From a virus: DNA of 62,472 nt. The translations under genes were made by a program, and so were the position numbers. Below, piece after piece: positions 12,201 to 21,600 of this stretch. The notes beneath the pieces are model-generated. The model saw nothing but the letters and a program-made list of their open reading frames with translations, ran no database searches and had not been told where the DNA came from. How positions within the stretch are numbered: the stretch's first letter is position 1; every line of letters starts with the position of its first letter. The DNA lies in IMG/VR virus record IMGVR_UViG_3300043466_001090, positions 1 through 62,472 of that record. One strand, written 5' to 3'.

Positions 12201-15200
12201 CTGAGCTATAGTCTTGCTGCAGAACAAATAGAAAAGCTTCTAAATGCTATAGTTGTTAAGAGACTCATTAGACAGAAGTTAAATGGAGAGCAGCTTATTC
12301 AAGTGAGTGGTGCTGGGTTTGAAACAAGTAATAGAGCTATATTTACTAAAGCTACGGAAGAGCAACTTAAGAAATATCGTGGTACCAATGACCTTCCTAC
12401 ATATCGTCCAGGTAAAGGAAAGAACGGAGCTACCACTGCTATGAAAGTTAAGGTGGCTATGAACGGAGATTATTATAAGTTGTTAGAATTAAATAGTGTA
12501 AAAGAGTTTTCAGAAAAAAATAATATAACTCGTTTAGAAGCTCTTAATAGACTTTTAAAGACCGAAAGCTGGTTAGACAAAGATGACAACCGTAAGCTTG
12601 TTACAATGGTGGCTGTACGTATTCCAGTACAAGGACTCAACTCTATGGAGTTTATGGAAGTGTATGAGTTTCTTCCTGAAGAAGCTGGTAACATTTTAAT
12701 TCCTCCAACTGAGATTGTAGCTAAATCAGGATCTGACTTTGATATTGATAAGCTCACTGTGTTTCAACCAAACTATGATGGTAAAAAAGATTATGCCAAG
12801 CTCTCTAAAGGAGATAATGTAAAAGGTGTTGAAAACAATGTAATTGATAATATACGTAAGATATTAGAGCATCCTGATAACTTTGTTTCTCTTATACGTC
12901 CTAACGATACAGATCTTGTTAAAGGAGTGGCTGATAACTTAGCTAAAGAAAATATTCAAGGTTTTAATCCACTTGCTAATAAAACAATAGAAGGTTATAA
13001 TAAAGGTAAGAAAGGAAATGTCATAAGCCCCACTCGTATTTTAGAATCAAGATATAATATATACAAACATGATTCTAATAATATAGGAAAGAAGACACTT
13101 GGTATTGGTGCTGTAGATAATGCCTACTCATCTATATTTAAACGTATAGGTGCTAGACTTATGCCTGAATATACATTTAGACCTTTTGATAAGAAAAAGA
13201 AACCTCACACTAGAAAAGTAAACATTGCATTTGATCACAATAAAATAGTTATTGACGGTGTAGAATATGTTTCTCTTTCTGATATAGAGACAACTACAGG
13301 TAGAAAAATAAGTGATATCATAGCTCAGCTTATGAATGGATGGGTGGATATTGAGAAAGATGCTTGGATATTTAACATCAATGGAAACAATGTAGCTGGT
13401 CCAGTTCTTCTATTCTTGTTAGAGACAGGAGTAGATTTTAAAACAGCAGCTTATTTTGTTTCTCAGCCTATAATTGTTGACTATATTAAACAAAGATTTC
13501 AATCTGAAAGTCCTTTCTACGAGCCTTCTGGTAAAGGTAAGAGACAACAAAGAGGTCTTAATAAGTTTGCCATAAGAATGAATATGGTTAAAGAGTATAT
13601 TGGACCACTTCCTGTTATACAGAAAGGAGATAGAGCTGGGGAAGAATTTTTGTCTGGTGAAATACTTTATAATAACTTTATAAAGCCTACTACTTCTAAT
13701 GTAGTGTTTTCACAAAAAGAATTGTTGGATAATATACAATCAAAAGACTTAAAATCACTTACATCTAAAAGAGCTCTGATGCATTTCTTTGAGCTTGAGG
13801 ATATGATGAACCAGCTTACAAATGTAAAGCTTACGGTTAACGTTGATACAAACCCATCTAAAACATTCTTAGATGCTCAGACTAGATTGATTAATATAGA
13901 AGGATTGAATAAAACTGATATCTTCCCTCCTGATACTATTCAAAAGATAAAAACAGATTCTCCTATTTCTTCTTTCTTTATACAGAACTTCCAGTTAAAT
14001 CTTTTCAAACCTTTGATGAAACTTAGAGCTGATGAAAAGATTAATAACTTTTTGATTAAGCAGATAGAGTCTGAGAGTTTTAAATTAGGGTTTGATGACA
14101 CGAGTAAGTTTGCAGTGGCATTTAAGAATGATATTCCTCTCTACTTGTTACACAACTATTTAAAAGGAGTTAACCTAGATAGTATAAAAGAATACAGTAG
14201 TATTGGTGTTGATTCTAATATTCCTGTAGAAGAAGCTCAGCTTAAATACGGAGCCTTTGTAAAGAATAATGTAATGTACATAGACAAGGCTCAGATAAAG
14301 GAAGACTTTAAAACTAAAGCTTACGCAAGTGCTGCTTATGAAAAAAGAGGTCTTCATAAAGTATCAGAAGAGCACTTTACTTTCTTTAAGAACAATGATT
14401 TGGATTTCCAAGAGTATAGTCACTTTGTTTTGGAGAGAGAATATCTCAGAAGCGTAACTCCTACAGAAGGTAAAACAAGACCAGAGTTTGAGAAAGAAAT
14501 TGCAGAGAAAGCTTTAGAGAATACCTATAACTTCTATAGTATTTTAAAGTCTCCTTCTAGTATAGCAAATGTCTTTAGTCAGATTAAAGAATCAGCAACA
14601 TCTGATGTATCAAAAAATTATATGATATTTGATCAGATTGTACCTAGTAAGCTTAAATCTGATAAGGGTATAAATACTCTTAAAATGAAAAGTGCAAAGG
14701 TAGATAAAGACATGGCTAACACTCTTCATGAAAATCTTGTTAGACTATCTGATCCTAATACAATTAAGTTAGCAGATCCTGCTAGAAATGCTAATATGTC
14801 AGCATTTTTTCGTAAATTTATTGTAGCGGAGTATATGAGATCAGGTATTACAAAATCAAGTGATAGTCTTTCTCCTATTCTTCCGACAGATGTTTTAATG
14901 AAACTTTTAAAAGAACCAACTCAAGACTTTAAAGTGACTGATGAGTTTTTAGAAAACTATTACTCAGCGTTCTTAAGAAACTGGAATAAAGCATCAAAAG
15001 ATAGAAGAAATAAAATTCGTAACTATTTGAAAGTGAGTGAGTTAAGTATACCAAGTTTGGAAGCTGCTGACAACTCACTGGTTATCACAGATGAGAAAGG
15101 TCTTAACAATTATGTTAGACCTATTAGTCCTGAAGGAGTTAAATCTATTATACAGAACAATCCAGGATATGTTTTTATATATCCTACTAATGAAGCTGGA

Positions 15201-15623
15201 ATAGATGAGAAGCTTTCCTCAGAGTTCCAAAAAGGATCTTCTATTGGAATTCCTGTTAAACCTAAGGGAGGACGTATGCAAAAGTGGTCAGATAGTTCTT
15301 ATGATAGTAATGTTGTGGCTATAAACAATTCTTTAAATAAAATAGAAAAGGCTCTTGAAGATGATCAACCTATTGCTTTTCCACAAGAAGGATTTACTGA
15401 TGTAGTGGATAAGAATAAGTCTAGTCAATTAGAGTCTTTTGATGTTTTACAACAAGCTGCACCACGTACCTTTGAGTATCTGGCTACAGAGCTTTATAAA
15501 AGATTTGGATATATCCACCCTGGAGCTGAAAAGCTTTTAGGATTTAGAACCCTGTATCAAACTTCACAAGAAATATCTGATACTGAGGTTGATGAGTTTA
15601 TTAAAAAATGCTTTGGAGAATAA
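6243..15623 (+). CDS. Virion-packaged RNA polymerase, crAss-like, with embedded zincin motif
   Basis: At 3126 residues this is the largest gene in the window. The catalytic loop reads DFDID (Asp2165, Asp2167, Asp2169), the metal-binding triad of the single-chain crAss-like virion RNA polymerase related to eukaryotic RNA-dependent polymerases and bacterial beta-prime. About 40 residues upstream, RIPVQG (Arg2126) resembles the conserved R-x-P element of beta-prime. The N-terminal 2000 residues are extra: they include HEGWH (His671, Glu672, His675), a zincin zinc site, followed about 60 residues later by EEFLAEDF, a plausible third ligand. The C-terminal 200 residues contain a separate small domain. 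By analogy with Cellulophaga phage phi14:2 gp66, the protein would be packaged, injected, and used to transcribe early genes. The assignment of the polymerase is firm; the zincin is an inference from motif and spacing. Confidence 0.93.
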   Translation: MACKLSDDQLDALYKATVGEIVASKVNGQTFSPDAFMKKIHSAIFEATNDMANALDYVQHIPWAINLAQGIDMEIADYLIDSGVSMDAVNKLRRDFDNVDNIVKYLGLNKNDELETAKEIIEESFPETQVIETDEYTEVEKKDKDLKEQEIKNNFVQTKDGAFVAKPDSALATISQEAKTYGGFVQKDNVIDDDPQKKAYYNLVRLINDELVGLPNANNLKIGNITGIFFKAIPTKNIDSEDFYQEHREFFSKPDNPGIKEDDVSLVFSDKEGNILYFNENAEIVSKEEGKPLYTFMRRVYTKSGNKVVYNVQDVESLSLKPGAEAVEVLREARNSEIETLEKLRDYVSKNPNQNVLLSVTAGKNGYVTEDFSNKVRISSIDLGGSFSPYYSSINQSGQVKGGVYFNVSDYPLPVLIHRPKFSEIPNLVESLTNVLFDSSLNNAQKIKLVKQFTQSKDTAVFEEEGVVKVRQGESILDTSVKTNKDAFVQNLNNQTVNINKDLLGGYFTMPVMVDNKLELQESKNYNNFLADNFYTFLQKNAENKIVKLNAYNTFQLTTESAEKIFDVKVKEPSSKQESTLEQDTPSDQSVEDFKKAIGKIDTSLKKVKQLSSEATEKQIADAEKWYNNSPLSKHVPFSVMLNAVNSDAIAEFTTSGIFLYKGSNFTDLYHEGWHVFSQMFLTKPQKKKLYGEVRKLSGTFTDVNGKTLRFATATDKQIEEFLAEDFRKYVLSKGTKIFENRPVANNIFQKIWNFLKALYKGQSIKRILSDTSTTGMVKDLYDKLYIGNINEYKPSLSNVQFTVLNKGIQDLDAKSDENKGMNYQDSMVISQTIDSLMASNLSEQGLSVNTVFTNPELLGPLYAKIKYDLSKLKDNFDPEDFRVKMIDKALENWGDFSKVIQGEEQNGVIAFHRKRSDFLGFDEKYSNLALDEQDEEDGNVSETDITDEGSKLEKRDAELREQFGSKVGEKKGNENSILEIASNQTVYLVKSLPAMDKQGNIDYNILGVPKLVEFNRMWGILINTVAGSINKTDMYNKIVANSAVFPELKMLAERLKDPVSKSSVKTDAPYIQMWGAFFRDFSVYKVPIKELQVVKQIVKEKINGKEVIVSESYSIRFVESEPLFQQVKTNFTNLFQTSTSRQYITRDAKNLEGVNVLNLEKLFEDFSSAKDLQRGETALKFLKAIGFYMTDNKFVKDNLFKSNNLKKVGFIYDRLKRAYKANIVIQNPIAFLESNEISSDASFNGRNNGNDVKAILDIEGKYSTNYSNNSIMNVSGDREYDLSLNNSLTQFLKEINNPQKAKYQDVVSQPHMAHLDFRRNPNAKYSSWISSMFDIPKLYGDFSTMNQGFRKTENGVASVLNVINLNGIKSVIDEVGKTQYSDGGIKTANLDGNSKFLLDLHTMLESGVMELARRASKSSSYGVSVSNLRTPYNENDRTSYISVGYFADDNISTDYAIKMLKEKLAAEMERIAIVKDDIKNKGELSKIPGFAERAVKFMAFDDMLASDKTLKEDLIKVANQEDSFSIVNSAEFSGRISKALSKYLQALYNENTEIYKEMPFLSTAVRNKIRKTVKNDGYSVSDSKIEEVAIKAFTVNSLIHNLEVIAVLDGDLANFNHEKEEYNKRNAYITSTGRIFSFDASDIKVLNSEDYFNSTYAKSITAPKRDFNGVLNTAVFKDNNFKSLYYKEYVNALVDTGKYTEEEAEKILEPYIKMNEGDGQGWITFDAYRTLSILEGNKWTPKQGELYTKIIKGEEVSPEDIYEFFPPLKFQYAGPLKTDKLDVRAFHKFSLAPLIPSIIKGTNMEIFHDNLVKQGIDYALFESGSKMSTLTNDGSADSFYDGDDYDSRKISPWTDNKQMYKKNPVFIQYLKNQVDIAPTWKGKTIFSTQLRKLIINDIFLKGLPINDDFKKLVADFEKNLNDLQSFKKQELLEEIGWVIDDKGNPKGNTADLVKFVKKELSRQGLPDHVVEFIDLDDSGKKLRYDLSYSLAAEQIEKLLNAIVVKRLIRQKLNGEQLIQVSGAGFETSNRAIFTKATEEQLKKYRGTNDLPTYRPGKGKNGATTAMKVKVAMNGDYYKLLELNSVKEFSEKNNITRLEALNRLLKTESWLDKDDNRKLVTMVAVRIPVQGLNSMEFMEVYEFLPEEAGNILIPPTEIVAKSGSDFDIDKLTVFQPNYDGKKDYAKLSKGDNVKGVENNVIDNIRKILEHPDNFVSLIRPNDTDLVKGVADNLAKENIQGFNPLANKTIEGYNKGKKGNVISPTRILESRYNIYKHDSNNIGKKTLGIGAVDNAYSSIFKRIGARLMPEYTFRPFDKKKKPHTRKVNIAFDHNKIVIDGVEYVSLSDIETTTGRKISDIIAQLMNGWVDIEKDAWIFNINGNNVAGPVLLFLLETGVDFKTAAYFVSQPIIVDYIKQRFQSESPFYEPSGKGKRQQRGLNKFAIRMNMVKEYIGPLPVIQKGDRAGEEFLSGEILYNNFIKPTTSNVVFSQKELLDNIQSKDLKSLTSKRALMHFFELEDMMNQLTNVKLTVNVDTNPSKTFLDAQTRLINIEGLNKTDIFPPDTIQKIKTDSPISSFFIQNFQLNLFKPLMKLRADEKINNFLIKQIESESFKLGFDDTSKFAVAFKNDIPLYLLHNYLKGVNLDSIKEYSSIGVDSNIPVEEAQLKYGAFVKNNVMYIDKAQIKEDFKTKAYASAAYEKRGLHKVSEEHFTFFKNNDLDFQEYSHFVLEREYLRSVTPTEGKTRPEFEKEIAEKALENTYNFYSILKSPSSIANVFSQIKESATSDVSKNYMIFDQIVPSKLKSDKGINTLKMKSAKVDKDMANTLHENLVRLSDPNTIKLADPARNANMSAFFRKFIVAEYMRSGITKSSDSLSPILPTDVLMKLLKEPTQDFKVTDEFLENYYSAFLRNWNKASKDRRNKIRNYLKVSELSIPSLEAADNSLVITDEKGLNNYVRPISPEGVKSIIQNNPGYVFIYPTNEAGIDEKLSSEFQKGSSIGIPVKPKGGRMQKWSDSSYDSNVVAINNSLNKIEKALEDDQPIAFPQEGFTDVVDKNKSSQLESFDVLQQAAPRTFEYLATELYKRFGYIHPGAEKLLGFRTLYQTSQEISDTEVDEFIKKCFGE

Positions 15624-15637
15624 AATAATACACACTT

Positions 15638-18600
15638 ATGCTAGTTTGTCCTAACATCAATACAAAAGAGTGGAAAGAGTTAGAAAAAGCTCTTGGTCAA
15701 AAAGAAGCTTTTAGAGAATATATTAGACTTAATACAGGAGGTATTCCCTCTTTGGTAGATGTTCTTCCTTTAAATCAGGTTCCTTTTTCTAAACTAGAAG
15801 ATGACGAGAGTGTTAAAACACTTAAAGAAAATACAGCTAATGATTTAATAGATTTTCTTAATAACAAGTTTCCTGGTGTTAAGGGTGCTGTCATCAATGA
15901 TAAGAAACAAAAGTGGAAAGGAAAACTAGTAGATGGTAAAACTCCAACAATCAATCTTGCATATGCAGAAGCTTCTGATGGTTTTCATGAGTTTTCTCAT
16001 CCTTTCTTAATGGCTTTAAGAAAGTCAAACTCTGAAACATTTAACTCTTTGTATAATGATTTAAAAGAATCTGAAGAGTGGAATGAGATAAGTGTTAGAG
16101 CTACAGAGCGTGTAAATAAACTCTACCCTGAACTGAGAGGTAATGTTAATCTAGATTTATACAAAGAAGAAGTGATGGCTACAGCCATAGGTTATGCTTC
16201 TGAATTAAAGCTTCTTACAAGTAAGAAAAAGATTAGCTCAAGATTAGGTAGAATAATTGATAATATTTTTGAGTGGCTTAATAATTTCTTCTCTGAAATT
16301 TCACAGAAAGGTTTTGCAGATCGTATTAAGACAAATGACCTCACTCCTAATACTACTTTTGGTGAAATCATTGATATGTTCACCGATACCAGAAGTCAGA
16401 TTATTTTAGATTCTGATTGGAATAAAGCTGCTGATAATCTTAGAATAGCTGATGCTATGACAGGAGCTCTTACAACCAATCAAGAACTCATGTCTGAACA
16501 ACTGATGAATGATGTATCAACTGAAATACTTACAAATAAAGCTTTTAGTTTAGATGAGTATATCAATCAGTGGTTAGCTAAAACATTTAAACTTCCTAAA
16601 AAAGAATTTGTACCAAGAAAAGTAAAACCTTCTGAGCTTGCTTACAATATTGCTAGCAGAATGATAGAAAGTGTTCAGCAAAAAGGTTTCCAACTGAGAG
16701 GTATTGATTTTAAACAAGTAAAAACTTTACCAGAGAGTTTTGCTGTTCAGAAAGCAACTATAGAAAGACTTGCAAATATCATCACCCCTATTGAACTTAA
16801 TTATAAGTTTTCAAACTATCTTACAAATAAGAAAGCTACATCTATAGCATTAAATCAACCTCTTGTTACAATAAAAGATGTTGAGACAAAAGATAAAGAA
16901 GGAAACGTAGTTATACAACCCACTCCTAATATTCAAATTTCTGTTGCTGAGGCAGAAGCTGTTATTGATTTTCAAAACTTTATTAAGGATAAATTTCCTG
17001 GACGTAAGTCTATACCAGCAGACGAGCTTAATGATGAGTATTTAAAGTGGGTGACAGAGAACTATGGAATAAATTGGACAGATGCAACTGGTGTAGCAGG
17101 CTATGGTATGAATAGGATTGCTAATGCTCCATATCAAAATTATACTAGAGTTTTATTTATAGATGATTATTTTGATACCAGTCCAAGACATAATTTTACA
17201 GTGAACCAAACAGGTGATCAAGGAAATGGATTAGGTTGGTATGTAAGAGTTGAGATTGGAGGAGATAGATTTGATCATGAGTTTCAATCAGATATTCTTC
17301 CTGAAATTGAAAAAGACTTTAAAGAGGGTAAGTATTCTGAAAGTTTACCAGCTGGAAAACTAAGACCTCAGAATAGAAGAACGCAAGTTGAAAATCTAGC
17401 TGTATCTAAGATAACTAGCATGATGCAAACATCTGGTGATTTTCTAATTGCCAGAGATAATTTTTTATATGATCAAATAACTACTGTTGATGAAGAAATA
17501 GAAAATTCTTCTCCTACTCTTATTGAGATAGAACCACAGGAGTTACAGATTTATCCTGAACTTCCTTTTAGTAAGTTGGATAGTTATGATCCAGCTAGAT
17601 TAGAAAACTCTAAAAAGTTTTTGCTTGCTGAGGTGGATGTTCAAATACAACTATTAAAAGATTCATCTAGAAGATTGGATACTATTTTAGGACAAAAAAT
17701 GTTTTCTAAACTTTACAATCTATTTTTAAGTAGAAAGAATGATGAGCAGAAAGAATTGTTTGATTGGTTTAAAACATTTAAAACTACTGATTTTAGTACC
17801 TCTGATCAAGACTCACTGCCTTTTAGTAAAATAGATAATGCTCCTGTAGAAATATTTTTAGGAACGTATAATGAAAAAAGTTATTACTTAACTCAAGAAA
17901 GTATTGATAAATTTCCTTCTGCATTTAAGAAAATATACAAAATACATTTGGAATGGGCTCAGTCAAATGCTCCATTAAAACCTAAGTTGCCAAATGATGA
18001 AATGTTTTGGATAAATACAATGGCTAATGCGTTTATGAACAGACTTGTTGATAAACAAGGAAATATTAAAAAGAATTATGGAAAAAATAAGGCTGATATT
18101 CAAAGGACAAGAGATCTTATAAAAGATGAGCTTAAAAAATCTTTTAACTCCTATAACTTTTCTAAAAAACAACTAAAGGCTTTAGAGTGGAGACAAATAG
18201 TATATCAAGATGTAAATAATATAGTACACATTACTGAATACTATAAAGGACAGTTTAATAGACTTTATAGATTTTATAATAATATTTATGAATCAGCTCT
18301 TCCTATAGCTCAAGAAAAAATAACAGCTAAAGAAAGAGACCCTAACTTTGCTAGATATAAAAAATACAATGACCTTTACTATAAGTGGTTTGATATAATT
18401 GTTCCACAATCTATAAATAGTGCTAAAGCTGAGGGACGTCCATACTACTATCTTCCTACAGCTATGGCTATGAATGCTATTGAAGGTAATCCTGCTGCTG
18501 AAAAAGTCTACTGGACTCCTTCTGATAGTCTTGAAGAAATGAAAAGAGGTTTAAATCCTATATTGGATATTGAACGTTACATATCACAAAATACAGAAGA

Positions 18601-21600
18601 GACAACAGCTGTAATGCGTCAGTATCTAACTTCAGAAATGTTGGCTAGATATACACAAGAAACAACTCCTAGAGAAATTGCTGAAGATTTATATGATAAG
18701 ACTAATTTTACAAACTCAGATGAATTTAATAAGTTTCTATTAACTAATTCCAACACTGTAACAAAACCTAATGGTCCTTTTTACAATGCTGTTGTTAGAT
18801 ATGCTAGAAAGAATAATATAAAACTTACGTTTGAAAAACCTGTCTGGTCTAAAGAAACATTGATTAAAGTAGATCTTACAGGTTACACAATAAAGCCAAT
18901 AGATAGATTCAGTAAGATAGATGTTGAAAATGTTGTTTCTCCATCTTTGAATAAAGAACAAGTAAAAAAAGAACAGAAAAAAGATGCAGGACAATCTATT
19001 GTAAACTCTGTAGCAAATAGATTATCTAATAACTTAGGAATAAACTTTAATGTTGTCACTGCAGAACAAGCTAGAACTCTTACAGAAGGAACAAATAATC
19101 CATGGAATGGTGAGAAAGCTTTCTATCTTAACGGAGAAACTTACTTCTTATCTGAAGGTTTTAATACAGAAAATGTACTACATGAATATAGTCATCCTTT
19201 AATTGATGCTGTATTTGCTACCAATAAAGAACTTTTTAACAGATTGTATGATATGCTTTCTTCCAGTGAAGAGGGTAGAGCAATCATAAATGATGTTACC
19301 AATCTTTATCCTGAGGTGAAGTCTACAGATCCTCTGTTTAGAAAAGAGGTGTTGGTTAGAGGTTTAGCTACTGAAGCTCAGAATAAAATAAACGGTGTTA
19401 CAAAAAGTAAAGATTTCAGCAGTTTTATAGATAGAGTTTTGTTTGCCATAAAACAAGCTTTGAGAAAAGTGTTTGGTGTAAAGGTTAAGGTGGAAAAACT
19501 TTCTACTAACACTACACTAGCAGAACTTGCTAAAATGTTAACTAGTGATCAGTTTGAAATTGACACTGAAGTGATTTCTGAAAATGATTATGTTCAGTAT
19601 TCAAGAGATTTGAATGAGTTAAATGAACTAGTGGAGTCTTTAGATGCTGTAGATAGTTCAGATATTTCTTTAACTATAGATAGGTTTTACGAACTGGTTA
19701 GTAATCAGATTCGTCAAGTTATGAGAAATAAAAACTATTCAGAAGCTCGTCAAATACTTATAAATGAAGAAACCAAAAAAGGTCTTCTTCAGGAAATCAA
19801 AAGTACATTAGAGGTTACTCCTGAAATTAATGAGAAACTGAGAGAGCTTTTGGATGAACAGGATATTAGAAAAAGAAACGTTAAGAACTTTGTTCACTCT
19901 GTAAACCGTCTTGAGATTTTAGCAAAAGCTGTTCTTTCACATATGCAAGAGCTGTCTAAAAAAGGAGATGGTGTGGAAGTGATGAACAGTATTTTTTACT
20001 ATGATCTTCTGGTTAGAAACTGGGATAAGTTCTTGAAGGAAACCAAAATAAGATTGTTTGATAATGGTCTTGATCCAGATAGTAGTTTTGGTGAAATGAT
20101 TTCTTCTACTTCTGAAAACATAGAAAAAACTAAAAGACTGATTAGATCTTCATATGTACCAGGTGTATTTAAAGTTTTAAAAGAATCTTTGGAGCCTCTT
20201 TCTAAAGATATTGATAGAGTTTATTCAGATCAAATTAAAAAAGCTCAGGACAGAAATGCTCCTCAGTCTGCTATAGATAGAATACAGAAGAAATGGGATG
20301 CTACTAAGTTAACCGATGAAAGAATAATGGATCTTTTGTTAGGTGAAGCTGGTGATACCAACCCTGTATCTGCTTTCCTGGAAGATTATACAAATAGTCC
20401 TGACCCAATTGTTGGTGGCTTTGCTGTATTTATTAAGAATGCTTATACAGATGTAGATGTTGAAGCATTGAAAAACTCAAATGAGTTTGTAAGAGAGATA
20501 ACTCCACTTCTTAAAGAAGCTGGATATAGTCGTACAAACTTTACATCTTTGATGCAGAAGATATCTTTCTTGGATGAGATGACCTATTTTAACAGTAAAA
20601 CAGGTAAGCTTGATACTAAAAAGATGTGGACGTTTTTAAATGAGTTTAAGAATGTTGATGCTAATCTTAAGAAATATCAGCATGACTATGAGATTGCTAA
20701 AGAAAATGGTGACGTTGCTGAAGCAGATAGAATACTAAAAGAAAAACGTAAACACTTAAAGGATTATTTTCATCAGGAATATACTGATGAGTTTTATAAA
20801 AGAGAAGAAGTTTATGATTCTTTAGAAAAGAATAAGGATTTAGAGGATGCTGTTTACAAAGTTTTAGGTGTTAATAAATCTAAAGCCAATGCTGCTCAAA
20901 GAGCTGAGGCTGCTGCTCTGTATGATAAATCTGCTAAAGAGGCTTACAGACGTAAGTATTTGATTATTAACGAGATTAAAGAGTTAGATGGTCTAAATTA
21001 TATTGAAAATAATTATGATCAAGTAGCTGAACAAAAAACACTTCTTTGGAGAAGGTATTCTCAGATTGCTTCTTTAAGAGATATAAATGGTCAACCTAAG
21101 TTTGGAGAAGAATTATTAATTGCCTTAATAGAAAAGAAATACAGAAAAGTTTCTAATGACATTTTTGAATGGAAACCTATTACAGGTCAGTTTGAATTCT
21201 CTTTAAGCATGTACGAACAGAGTTTAATAGATGCTGGGATACCAAAAGACAGTATAGAGTTTGATGAAAAAAGAAAGAAGTGGATTAAAGACAACACTGT
21301 TATTAAATACACAGATAACTTCTATAAAGATAGAAATGAAATACTTTCAAAGCTTAGAAGACTTCTTGATGAAATACGTAAGATAAATCCTAATCTTGTA
21401 GAAAGAATTGACTCTACAGAAGAGGTTGAAGAGATGTTGGATCTTTCGTTAGGTTTCCGTGATCAGAACGGTCAGATAATGGGGAATGATATATCTGATG
21501 CTTCTAAAGAAAGATTTAAACAGCTTCAAGAAATAATAATAAAAAAGAAAGAAAGTTACGCTGGTTTTAGTGGATTAACTGCTTCTGAAAGTAGGGAGCT

